A stretch of 5,848 bases of DNA from CAYLJO01 sp964383905 (GTDB lineage Bacteria; Acidobacteriota; Blastocatellia; Pyrinomonadales; Pyrinomonadaceae), in NCBI GenBank assembly GCA_964383905.1, contig CAYLJO010000311.1, forward strand, positions 1 to 5,848, given 5' to 3'. Both the position numbers and the translations under genes were made by a program. Below, one piece after another: positions 1 through 5,848 of this stretch (position 1 is the stretch's first letter; each line of letters opens with the position of its first letter). The notes under the pieces were generated by a model. The model saw nothing but the letters and a program-made list of their open reading frames with translations. It had not been told where the DNA came from and did no database searches.

Positions 1-107
1 CATTGGCACTTAGCTTATGCCCTTGGTTACGATTCTCCCTAATTACCAAAATTTATCAAAAGTGGTTTCCGCCTTCTTTTACCTTTTTACTTTTGCCTTC
101 TTGACTG
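1..107. other. AT-rich leader before the DUF354 gene, with a pyrimidine-rich degenerate repeat
   Basis: No convincing gene is present here. From about 71 to 106 the plus strand is almost pure pyrimidine and looks like a loose repeat of units such as GCCTTCTTTT, ACCTTTTT, ACTTTT and GCCTTCTT, starting at about 71, 81, 89 and 95 (uneven steps of 10, 8 and 6). An in-frame TGA at 102-104 precedes the ATG at 108, so the gene cannot start further upstream. No purine-rich ribosome binding site lies in front of that ATG. A weak promoter could be TTGGCA at 3-8 with TACGAT at 28-33, but the 19-base spacer and imperfect -10 make it doubtful. The base composition is unlike the GC-rich genes around it. 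Confidence 0.4.
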
Positions 108-1127
108 ATGCGTATCTGGATCGATCTGGCGAATTCGCCGCACGTGCCCTTCTTTCGCGCGCTGATTCCGGAGTTTGAGCGGCGCGGGCACAGGACGGAG
201 ACAACGGCGCGCGAATTTGCGCAAACAGTCGAGATGGCGATATCTGCGGGTCTCACGCCCGTCGTCATCGGCGGGCATGGCGGGCGCGCACTCACCGGCA
301 AGGCGGGGAACCTGGTCGGGCGCACGGCAGCGCTCGCAAAGTGGGCGCGGGGACGCGGCTTCGATTTGGCGGTCAGTCATAACTCGTACGCGCAGGCGGC
401 GGCGGCGCGCGCCCTTTCGATCAAGAGCGTGACGCTGATGGACTACGAACACCAACCGGCGAATCATGTGGCGTTCAGACTGGCGTCGCGCGTCGTCGTG
501 CCGTGCGCTTTCCCCGAGGACGCGTTGCGCCGTTACGGGGCGCGTGACAGGAAAGTGCGGCGTTACGACGGGACGAAAGAGGACGTTTACCTGGCAGACT
601 TTACGCCCGACCCGAGGTTCCGCGATATTTTACGCGGGCTTGGCGTCAGCCGCGAGGATATTCTTGTTGTGGTGCGGCCTCCGGCGCGCGATGCCCTTTA
701 TCATCGCTTCGAAAATGAGTTGTTCGATGAATTGCTCGAACGCCTGCACCGTCACCCTCGTGTTAAGATCATCTTGCTTGTGCGCACGGAGTCGCAGCGT
801 GTGACGTATGAGTCGCGCGCCGGTGTTAATCTGATCCAGCCACGCGTTGTGCTCGACGGTGCCAATCTCATTGCCGCTGCTGACCTGGTCGTCAGCGCGG
901 GCGGTACAATGAACCGCGAAGCGGCGGCACTCGGCGTGCCCGCGGCGACCATTTATGCGGGGAAATGGGCGGCTATTGATGAAGAGCTGGTGCGCGAGGG
1001 CAGGCTCATGCGTATCAGCACCCCGGATGATGTGCGTTCTTTGCCTGTAGAAAAGAGGAAGAACGCAGACGCCCGCCGCGCTCTGCATGTCCGCACGATG
1101 GTCGCGGACCTGATACTCGAGCCGTGA
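108..1127 (+). CDS. DUF354 family protein, GT-B/UDP-GlcNAc 2-epimerase-like
   Basis: This 339-residue protein matches the DUF354 family as I remember it, in both length and motifs. The N-terminus MRIWIDLANSPHVPFF is the family's usual opening and fixes the start at 108; an in-frame stop lies at 102-104. Further signatures are MDYEHQPANH (residues 111-120), a basic stretch K149-R152 in the inter-domain region, VVVRPPA (187-193) opening the second Rossmann-like half, and VVSAGGTMNREAAALGVPA (261-279), the glycine- and glutamate-containing loop that in GT-B and epimerase relatives faces the nucleotide-sugar. No signal peptide or membrane helix is seen, so it is probably cytosolic or peripherally bound to the membrane. 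The family is poorly characterised. A role as glycosyltransferase or sugar-nucleotide enzyme in polysaccharide synthesis is inferred from fold resemblance and from the sugar-phosphate transferase 122 bases downstream on the same strand. Confidence is high for the family and low for the reaction. Confidence 0.9.
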   Translation: MRIWIDLANSPHVPFFRALIPEFERRGHRTETTAREFAQTVEMAISAGLTPVVIGGHGGRALTGKAGNLVGRTAALAKWARGRGFDLAVSHNSYAQAAAARALSIKSVTLMDYEHQPANHVAFRLASRVVVPCAFPEDALRRYGARDRKVRRYDGTKEDVYLADFTPDPRFRDILRGLGVSREDILVVVRPPARDALYHRFENELFDELLERLHRHPRVKIILLVRTESQRVTYESRAGVNLIQPRVVLDGANLIAAADLVVSAGGTMNREAAALGVPAATIYAGKWAAIDEELVREGRLMRISTPDDVRSLPVEKRKNADARRALHVRTMVADLILEP

Positions 1128-1249
1128 AGAGAGTGAATCTCCGTTCGAGGTGCGGGAAGACAATCGATTAATCAAAGATTCGGAAATCCATGTGCCGGTC
1201 CCGCGATGGTTAGCTGGCGAAACCCGGATCTTATCTCAAAACTGAGTAG
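1128..1249 (+). promoter_or_regulatory. Gap before the sugar transferase gene with possible leader hairpins
   Basis: This 122-base gap separates two co-directional genes. It can form a two-part stem: CCGGT near 1195-1200 with ACCCGG near 1222-1229 (one bulged C), enclosing CGC/GCG with two-base internal loops. A small hairpin CTCA-AAAC-TGAG (1235-1246) ends three bases before the ATG at 1250. GATTAATC (1166-1173) is an 8-base palindrome, and GAATCT (1135-1140) is inverted as AGATTC (1176-1181). No purine-rich ribosome binding site precedes the ATG, and I do not recognise a known riboswitch class. The stems are short and were folded by eye, so they may be chance. The gap could hold a promoter, but I see no convincing -35/-10 pair. 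Confidence 0.25.
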
Positions 1250-2809
1250 ATGATTGCCGAGCGATTTAAGGAGAGATTGAGCACCGCACGCGCCGTGCGC
1301 GTTCCCGGACGTGCGCCGCAATGGGCCATTCCGCTGGTCAAGGCGGGGCTTGTGGTGGCGGACGTGACGCTGTCGGGTCTCTCTTTTCTTGCGGCCTTTT
1401 ATCTGCGCGAAAGCTTTCCTATCTTTCAGCGCTTTAGCAGCGGCGGCTTCAGTTGGAGCGAGAGATTCGCCCCGTATGGAGCGCTGCTTCCGCTCATTTT
1501 GCTGATCCGTCTACTGACGCTGAAGTATTACGACCTTTACAGGCTGCGCGGAGAGTTCTCTTTTGTGGACGATGAAGTACGCATCTTCAAGGGGACGGCC
1601 ATCGGGTCGCTGCTGATCGTTGCGGCGGCGTTCCTGTATCGCGGCGGCTTTACGTACCGTGCCTTCTCTTATGCGCGCGGCGTCTTCGTACTCGACTTCT
1701 TCCTGGCCCTCGCCGGCTTCGTCGCGGTAAGGCTCATCGTGCGTGCCGCGCAAATATTCGCCCGCCGCCGCGACGTGAATCTGATCCCGACGCTGGTGGT
1801 GGGGCGCGGACCTGAAGCGGCGCTATGTATCAAGGAGATGCGTGAACGCCCGGCACTCGGCTACCGCGTCATCGGTGTCGTTGAGAACGGAGTGGTTGAT
1901 GAGTCGGCACCGGGCGTGTTCGAGGGTGTGCCTGTGATCAGCGATGTTAAGGGGCTGCCCGAGGCGATCCTCGAATCGAGGGCCAACGAAGTCATTATTA
2001 CCGACCCGCGCGTTTCCGGCGATGCGCTCTTTGAAGTGATGATGCGCTGCGGGCGGCGGCGCGGCGTCGAGTTTCGCATTGCGCCGAGCCTCTTCAACTG
2101 CCTGCCGAGTAAAACGGAGATCGATCAGATCGGCGCGCTGCCGATGATCCGCCTGTTCCGCGAGCCGTTGTCGGGCGCGGCACGTATCGTCAAGCGTGCC
2201 TTCGACATCTTTATTGCTTCGGTCACGCTGGCGATCTTTTCTCCGCTCTGGCTGATCATCGCCGCACTCATCAAGCTAGATTCAAAGGGGCCCGTCTTCT
2301 ATAAGCAGGAGCGGGTCGGCATGGACGGGCGCATCTTTCTTTTCTACAAATTTCGCACGATGAAGGTCGGCGCCGACGACGCCAAGCATCGCGAGTTCCA
2401 GCGCCAATATATCGCCGGGCGCGCGGAAGCGAACCTCGGCGATGAAGGGCGGCCGGCGTACAAGCTGGTTTCGGATGCCCGCATCACGCGGGTGGGGCGC
2501 GTCCTCAGGCGTTTGAGTCTGGATGAATTGCCGCAGTTGCTGAATGTGCTGCGCGGCGACATGAGCGTCGTCGGCCCTCGCCCACCGATCCCGTACGAGG
2601 TCGAGGCTTACGAGCTATGGCATCGTAAACGGCTCGATATGAAGCCCGGCCTGACGGGGCTCTGGCAGGTGTCGGGCCGCAACCGCCTGCCTTTTGAAGA
2701 GATGGTCCGCCTCGACCTCTTCTACATCGAAAACTGGTCGCTCCTGCTCGATATTAAAATCATCCTCCGCACCCTGCCGGTGATGCTGCGCGGCGACGAC
2801 GCTTATTAA
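1250..2809 (+). CDS. Polyprenyl-phosphate sugar-1-phosphate transferase (exopolysaccharide initiation, WcaJ/WbaP class)
   Basis: The enzyme moves a sugar-1-phosphate from a nucleotide sugar to undecaprenyl phosphate at the inner membrane, the first membrane step of exopolysaccharide or O-antigen assembly. The 519 residues have the usual long architecture. Four N-terminal helices lie at about 28-51, 76-91, 116-130 and 143-163. A Rossmann-like CoA-binding-type domain follows from about 178 (LIPTLVVGRGPEA) to 300. The catalytic domain begins at RIVKRAFDIF (312-321) with a re-entrant helix broken at S331-P332. Hallmarks are FYKFRTM (365-371), the Asp-Glu pair D425-E426 in LSLDELPQL, GDMSVVGPRPP (436-446) and PGLTGLWQVSGRNR (466-479). 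All key residues known from PglC-type enzymes are present. The ATG at 1250 follows an in-frame TAG and has no ribosome binding site. A TTG at 1277 (codon 10) sits three bases after TAAGGAG (1267-1273) and could be the true start. The sugar substrate cannot be read from sequence. Confidence 0.95.
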   Translation: MIAERFKERLSTARAVRVPGRAPQWAIPLVKAGLVVADVTLSGLSFLAAFYLRESFPIFQRFSSGGFSWSERFAPYGALLPLILLIRLLTLKYYDLYRLRGEFSFVDDEVRIFKGTAIGSLLIVAAAFLYRGGFTYRAFSYARGVFVLDFFLALAGFVAVRLIVRAAQIFARRRDVNLIPTLVVGRGPEAALCIKEMRERPALGYRVIGVVENGVVDESAPGVFEGVPVISDVKGLPEAILESRANEVIITDPRVSGDALFEVMMRCGRRRGVEFRIAPSLFNCLPSKTEIDQIGALPMIRLFREPLSGAARIVKRAFDIFIASVTLAIFSPLWLIIAALIKLDSKGPVFYKQERVGMDGRIFLFYKFRTMKVGADDAKHREFQRQYIAGRAEANLGDEGRPAYKLVSDARITRVGRVLRRLSLDELPQLLNVLRGDMSVVGPRPPIPYEVEAYELWHRKRLDMKPGLTGLWQVSGRNRLPFEEMVRLDLFYIENWSLLLDIKIILRTLPVMLRGDDAY

Positions 2810-2872
2810 AAAGTTCCGAGTAAAGCTACGAGAAAGTATTCGGTAGTCACATCCGATTGCCAGCCGCTGCGG

Positions 2873-2895
2873 TTCAGCCCGGTCTTGGGTTTGAA
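2873..2895. terminator. Possible hairpin in the convergent gap (weak terminator candidate)
   Basis: The 111-base gap (2810-2920) between the convergent sugar transferase and peptidase genes should contain transcription ends for both. The best hairpin by eye has arms 2873-2880 (TTCAGCCC) and 2887-2895 (GGGTTTGAA), a six-base loop and one bulge. It is not followed directly by a T-run; TTTTT occurs at 2906-2910, next to the palindrome GGGCCC (2911-2916). A classical intrinsic terminator is therefore not shown, and Rho-dependent ending is equally possible. No gene is seen in the gap. Confidence 0.2.
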
Positions 2896-2920
2896 GATCA
2901 GATGATTTTTGGGCCCGCTT

Positions 2921-4174
2921 TTAATCACTTACCTGTGCCAGTGCCAGCTCAAGTAACAGAATCTTCTTGATCCCCCGATAGAAGGGTTCGATCTCGCAAT
3001 ACTCGTTCAAGGCGTGGGAGTTGCTGCACGGCCCGGCGCCCGTCGAGATGGAGGAGATGCCTGCGAGCAGCGCGGCGCTGGAATTATTCGAGCCCGTCTG
3101 GGTAATGGGCGGATTATCAAAACCCATGACGAGGTGAACGGCCTCGGCCGTGCGGACGAGCTGTGAATTTCGGTGATTGGGGATGACGGCCGCGGGCGAT
3201 TTCGAAATCACCTCTGTCTTGACGTTCATTCCGGCGCGCCCTGCTTCTTCTTCGAGGATGGCCCCGATCTTCTTTTCCAGCCCGGCAATCACGTCGTTGC
3301 TTGTGGAGCGTAGGTCGACCGTGAACCATGCGTCGGCGGCCTTCGCGTTGACGACCTCAGAGCCGCCCAGCATACCGATGTTTAAATTCGAAGGAGGATC
3401 CTCAGGGACGTTCAGCTCGTAGATCCGCGAGACGGCGCGGGCCAGAGGCAGCGTGGCCGAATACGGCGGAGTGCGCGAGCGCGTGTGCCCGCCCGGGCCG
3501 ATGAAGTGGTGACGATACCAATTGATGCCGATGCCCCCGTAGGTGAAGCCTTCGTAGCCGCCGTCGAGCGCCACGTAGTGATCAATCTGGCCCTTGTTTT
3601 CCTGGATGAACCCCTTGACGCCCCTAAACGTGGTCTCTTCTTCGACCGTAAAGACAAAGACAAGATTGCCCCTGGTCCTGATGTTTGCGGCGTCGAGCGC
3701 ACGGATCGTGGAGAGTAGCGCTTCGATGTTGCGCGTATCATCTCCCACGCCCGGAGCATATATCTTCCCATCGCGGACCGTCGCTTTGATCTTCAAACCC
3801 GGTTGAAAGACCGTATCCATGTGTGCGTCAAACACAACCACCGGCCCGCCGCCCGTGCCTTTGCGCACGGCGATGAGATTTCCCGCCGAGTCGTAATGAA
3901 TGTTTTGAAGCCTGTAGCCGCGCAGGAGCTTTTCGAGGTAACCAGCACGCTCTTTCTCCTGCCCTGAAGGGGCGTTGATTTCCGTAATGGCGCTCCATTC
4001 ACGAAGAATCGCCGCGCGGTTTCGGTCAACGTCATCGAACGCCGCCCTGACTGATGGCCGATTGGCTAAAGCCCTGATCTGTTCTGTGTATTGCCCGGCT
4101 GTTTGAGATTGCGGCAGGACGCCGTTCGTGGCCAACACGACGCCCAGCGCGAGAACGGAGATTAATCTTGGCAT
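2921..4174 (-). CDS. Exported M20-family metallopeptidase (PepT/carboxypeptidase G2-like)
   Basis: This 417-residue protein is a zinc-dependent exopeptidase or amidohydrolase of the M20 family. The N-terminus (residues 1 to about 26) is a basic start plus hydrophobic stretch like a Sec signal peptide. It has no lipobox cysteine, so a soluble periplasmic or secreted enzyme is expected. INAPSGQEKERA (66-77) resembles the family's usual opening. Catalytic and metal residues are all recognisable: H118 and D120 in DAHMDTV, the Asp pair D145-D146 in GVGDD, the glutamates E178-E179 in TVEEE, D204 in ALDGG and H387 in SNSHALNEY. GPGGHTRS (226-233) carries H230 of the lid/dimerisation domain, which spans about 214-325. 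On the coding strand AGGGAAAGGG (4185-4176) just before the ATG is a plausible ribosome binding site. It lies antiparallel between polysaccharide genes and is probably its own transcription unit. Substrate is unknown: a peptide, an acyl-amino acid or a dipeptide are all possible. Confidence 0.93.
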   Translation of the reverse strand: MPRLISVLALGVVLATNGVLPQSQTAGQYTEQIRALANRPSVRAAFDDVDRNRAAILREWSAITEINAPSGQEKERAGYLEKLLRGYRLQNIHYDSAGNLIAVRKGTGGGPVVVFDAHMDTVFQPGLKIKATVRDGKIYAPGVGDDTRNIEALLSTIRALDAANIRTRGNLVFVFTVEEETTFRGVKGFIQENKGQIDHYVALDGGYEGFTYGGIGINWYRHHFIGPGGHTRSRTPPYSATLPLARAVSRIYELNVPEDPPSNLNIGMLGGSEVVNAKAADAWFTVDLRSTSNDVIAGLEKKIGAILEEEAGRAGMNVKTEVISKSPAAVIPNHRNSQLVRTAEAVHLVMGFDNPPITQTGSNNSSAALLAGISSISTGAGPCSNSHALNEYCEIEPFYRGIKKILLLELALAQVSD

Positions 4175-4261
4175 GCCCTTTCCCTGTCTGTCGAATATAA
4201 TTGAATGAGAGCTTTCGATCTATTGTAATCGCTTCCTGTACGAAGACGAAAAGCCGGTGAT
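4175..4261. promoter_or_regulatory. Divergent promoter region between the peptidase and ligase-type genes
   Basis: Both flanking genes start from this 87-base, AT-richer gap, so two promoters should lie here. On the plus strand TATAAT (4196-4201) is a perfect sigma-70-type -10 box. The nearest -35-like hexamer, TTGGCA (4168-4173), is 22 bases away, which is too far, so the -35 is weak or absent. On the minus strand TACAAT (read from 4227 to 4222) matches five of six -10 positions, and TATATT (4199 to 4194) overlaps the plus-strand box. Neither has a clear -35. If the plus-strand box is used, the ligase-type mRNA would have a leader of roughly 50 bases. The ATG at 4262 has only GGTGA (4256-4260) one base ahead, a poor ribosome binding site. 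Confidence 0.35.
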
Positions 4262-5815
4262 ATGGATTCATCTTTAGTCAGTACCGCCGAAGTCGCACCC
4301 GGGGTGGATGGCGAGCGGCGCGTCCGGCCGGTCGTCATATGGCTCGACCGCGCGATCATTATGTGGGTATTTGCGCTGGCGTTGTTCGCGCCGCACTCGA
4401 TCGCCGCGACGCAGATCGCATGGTCATGCGGCCTGCTCGTGTGGATCGCGAGGTTCGCCGTACGCCCGAGACCGCGCCTGCGGCGGACGCCAATTGATTA
4501 TGCGCTGCTCGGCTTTTTTATCCTCACGTTCATCTCGGCCCTGGCCTCCTATGACGCGGACGTTTCAATCGGCAAGCTGCGCGGCGCCAGCCTCTTTACC
4601 ATCGTTTATCTGGTCGCCGAAAGCGTCAGCTCCCGCCGCATTCTGCGCCTGCTGGCATTAACGCTCATCGCGTCCTGCATGATTAATGTCATCTATACGG
4701 TGGGCGAGCGCATTGCCGGGCGTGGCGTTAAGGTCGAGGGACTCGCGACGTCGAGCCCGTTATTCATCCGCGGGGTTCGGGATGGCGATACACTGCTCGA
4801 AGTTGACGGTCACAAGCTTCATCATCCCGAAGAACTGGTGAGGGCGCTCGACCCTTCCGCCTCGGCGAGTTCCGGGTCGGCGCGCGTGAAGATTTACCGC
4901 TTTGAGGCGACGCCCGTTGTTGACATGCCGCGCGGGCAATTGCTCGAAGGCAAGACCCCGCTCGAAAAACTTGGCGTGGGAAGCTGGTCGCCGGGGCGGG
5001 ACTGGCGGGCCTCCGGTTTCTATTTCATGTATGTGACTTATGCGGAAGCCCTCCAACTGATTGCCTCGCTCGCCCTGGGCCTGTTGGTTGCCCTGCGGCG
5101 CAAATGGACACAAAGCGGTCTATTGTTAACGGTCGCGGTGATGGGCTTCGGTGTGGCGTTGCTGCTGACTGTGACCCGCGCTTCGTGGCTGGGGTTTCTG
5201 ATCTCCGCGCTTGTGATCGTGCTGGCGGGCGCGAGTCGCCGCGCCGTGCTGATTGCGCTCGCCTGTGCGCTGCCACTCGTTTTCGTCGGACTGTTTGTGC
5301 TCCAGCAGAAGCGAAACGTCAGCTTCTTTGATCGGAAGGATGATTCGATACAGTGGCGTAAAACGGTCCAGCGCGAAGGCCTACATTTGCTGCTCAGCAA
5401 GCCGCGTCACATGCTGGTCGGCGTCGGGATGGATTCCATCAAGAGACACTGGCGCGAGTGGGGGCTGTTTGAAAATAACATTCCGATGGGCCATATGCAT
5501 TCTAATCTACTCCAGCTGGCGGTCGAAAGGGGACTGCCTGCTCTCGCCGTATGGATCATTTTGATGATCGCTTATGCGCGTATGCTGTGGCGTTTGGTGC
5601 ACAAGGTTGACGCTGACCAGTGGATTGAGCGCGGGATCGCGCTCGGCGCGCTGGGCGGGCTCGCCGGGTTTCTCGCGAGCGGGATAGTCCATTATAACTT
5701 CGGCGATTCAGTGGTCGTAATGATCTTCTATTTTATCATGGGCCTCAGCCTGGTAGTGGAAAGAGGGACAAGAAAAGAAGAGCAGGAAGCAACGGCTTAT
5801 ACGGTTTCAATTTGA
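4262..5815 (+). CDS. O-antigen ligase/polymerase-type membrane protein (Wzy_C family) with a PDZ-like loop domain
   Basis: This protein of 517 residues probably transfers or polymerises undecaprenyl-linked glycan on the periplasmic face of the inner membrane. About twelve helices can be placed, near 31-47, 48-66, 78-95, 108-120, 127-147, 258-278, 284-303, 308-323, 327-347, 421-444, 457-475 and 484-500. With the N-terminus inside, the two large loops (148-257 and 348-420) are both periplasmic, as in WaaL. Family marks are TVTRASWLGF (303-312, with R306), GVGMDSIKRHW (387-397), HMHSNLLQLAVERGLPAL (411-428, with the histidines expected in the catalytic loop) and GIVHYNFGDS (474-483). The first loop is unusually long and holds a PDZ-like segment. 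The ATG at 4262 is the first start after an in-frame TAA at 4226; GTG at 4304 is a less likely alternative. Ligase and polymerase cannot be told apart from sequence alone. The protein is complete, with a charged C-terminal tail. Confidence 0.9.
   Translation: MDSSLVSTAEVAPGVDGERRVRPVVIWLDRAIIMWVFALALFAPHSIAATQIAWSCGLLVWIARFAVRPRPRLRRTPIDYALLGFFILTFISALASYDADVSIGKLRGASLFTIVYLVAESVSSRRILRLLALTLIASCMINVIYTVGERIAGRGVKVEGLATSSPLFIRGVRDGDTLLEVDGHKLHHPEELVRALDPSASASSGSARVKIYRFEATPVVDMPRGQLLEGKTPLEKLGVGSWSPGRDWRASGFYFMYVTYAEALQLIASLALGLLVALRRKWTQSGLLLTVAVMGFGVALLLTVTRASWLGFLISALVIVLAGASRRAVLIALACALPLVFVGLFVLQQKRNVSFFDRKDDSIQWRKTVQREGLHLLLSKPRHMLVGVGMDSIKRHWREWGLFENNIPMGHMHSNLLQLAVERGLPALAVWIILMIAYARMLWRLVHKVDADQWIERGIALGALGGLAGFLASGIVHYNFGDSVVVMIFYFIMGLSLVVERGTRKEEQEATAYTVSI
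4718..4909 (+). other. PDZ-like domain inside the ligase-type protein (residues about 153-216)
   Basis: Residues 153-216 read like a compact, circularly permuted bacterial PDZ domain. There is a starting strand GRGVKVEGL, then SSPLFIRGVRDGDTLLEVDG (164-183), matching the SP-x-x-x-aG-v-x-x-GD-x-l-l-x-v-x-G signature of HtrA-type PDZ repeats. HHPEELVRAL (187-196) follows as the helix and ARVKIYRFE (207-215) as the closing strand. At about 64 residues it is short for a PDZ but within the range of small PDZ-type domains. The following linker (217-257) ends in WSPGRDWRASGFYF (242-255) before helix 6. By the predicted topology the domain is periplasmic, where it could bind a protein C-terminus or a partner of the glycan machinery. 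This is a pattern match by eye, not a profile hit. Confidence 0.65.
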
Positions 5816-5848
5816 CAAATATGCAATAAGTTGAGATCGTCTCTGGCT

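Noticed and set aside
1..42. Open frame reading HWHLAYALGYDSP then TAA, possibly the C-terminus of an upstream gene.
   Set aside because: Only 13 codons are visible, third positions are mostly A/T unlike the neighbouring genes, and no family motif can be recognised.
87..467. Minus-strand reading frame of 126 codons overlapping the DUF354 gene.
   Set aside because: It is Arg-rich with no domain features and mirrors the high-GC coding strand; the DUF354 protein in the opposite frame has clear family motifs.
630..1175. Minus-strand reading frame of 181 codons antisense to the end of the DUF354 gene.
   Set aside because: No recognisable motif, no ribosome binding site examined that would support it, and it is fully explained as a shadow of a well-supported gene.
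1190..1232. Cyclic-di-GMP (GEMM) riboswitch before the polysaccharide gene.
   Set aside because: The conserved GEMM elements, including the tetraloop and its receptor, could not be found.
2911..2916. GGGCCC palindrome between T-runs as an intrinsic terminator.
   Set aside because: A six-base perfect palindrome leaves no loop, so it cannot form a proper hairpin.
3412..3771. Frame of 119 codons on the same strand as the peptidase.
   Set aside because: Ser/Arg-rich low-complexity product typical of an out-of-frame read; the peptidase frame carries all catalytic residues without interruption.
5816..5848. Possible start of another gene after the ligase-type gene (ATG near 5821).
   Set aside because: The ATG is followed by CAA and then TAA, so no reading frame continues.

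Overview
The window holds four complete protein-coding genes and short gaps. No RNA gene, mobile element, CRISPR array or recognisable new defence or metabolic system is visible. The DNA is GC-rich with many G/C third codon positions, and the gaps are clearly more AT-rich. The protein set (DUF354 protein, large polyprenyl-phosphate sugar transferase, secreted M20 peptidase, O-antigen-ligase-type protein) fits a Gram-negative soil-type bacterium. The style of the ligase (motifs GVGMDSIKRHW and HMHSNLLQLAVERGLPAL) resembles my recollection of Acidobacteriota proteins, perhaps Blastocatellia. That assignment is an inference from memory, not a search result.

Layout: 1-107 is an AT-rich, pyrimidine-rich leader. 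108-1127 (+) encodes a DUF354 protein with a GT-B/UDP-GlcNAc-2-epimerase-like fold. 1128-1249 is a gap with possible RNA hairpins. 1250-2809 (+) encodes a full-length polyprenyl-phosphate hexose/sugar-1-phosphate transferase of the WcaJ/WbaP class. 2810-2920 is a convergent gap. 2921-4174 (-) encodes an exported M20-family metallopeptidase. 4175-4261 is a divergent promoter region. 4262-5815 (+) encodes a 12-helix O-antigen ligase/polymerase-type membrane protein. 5816-5848 is a short untranslated tail.

Three of the four genes form part of a surface-polysaccharide locus. The sugar transferase loads the first sugar phosphate onto undecaprenyl phosphate at the inner membrane. The DUF354 protein may act as a glycosyltransferase or sugar-nucleotide enzyme. 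The ligase-type protein would transfer or polymerise the finished glycan on the periplasmic side. The peptidase lies antiparallel between them and has no obvious link to glycan assembly.

The most unusual item is a PDZ-like segment inside the first large periplasmic loop of the ligase-type protein. Other points of note are the lack of good Shine-Dalgarno sites before the three plus-strand starts and a possible alternative TTG start for the sugar transferase.
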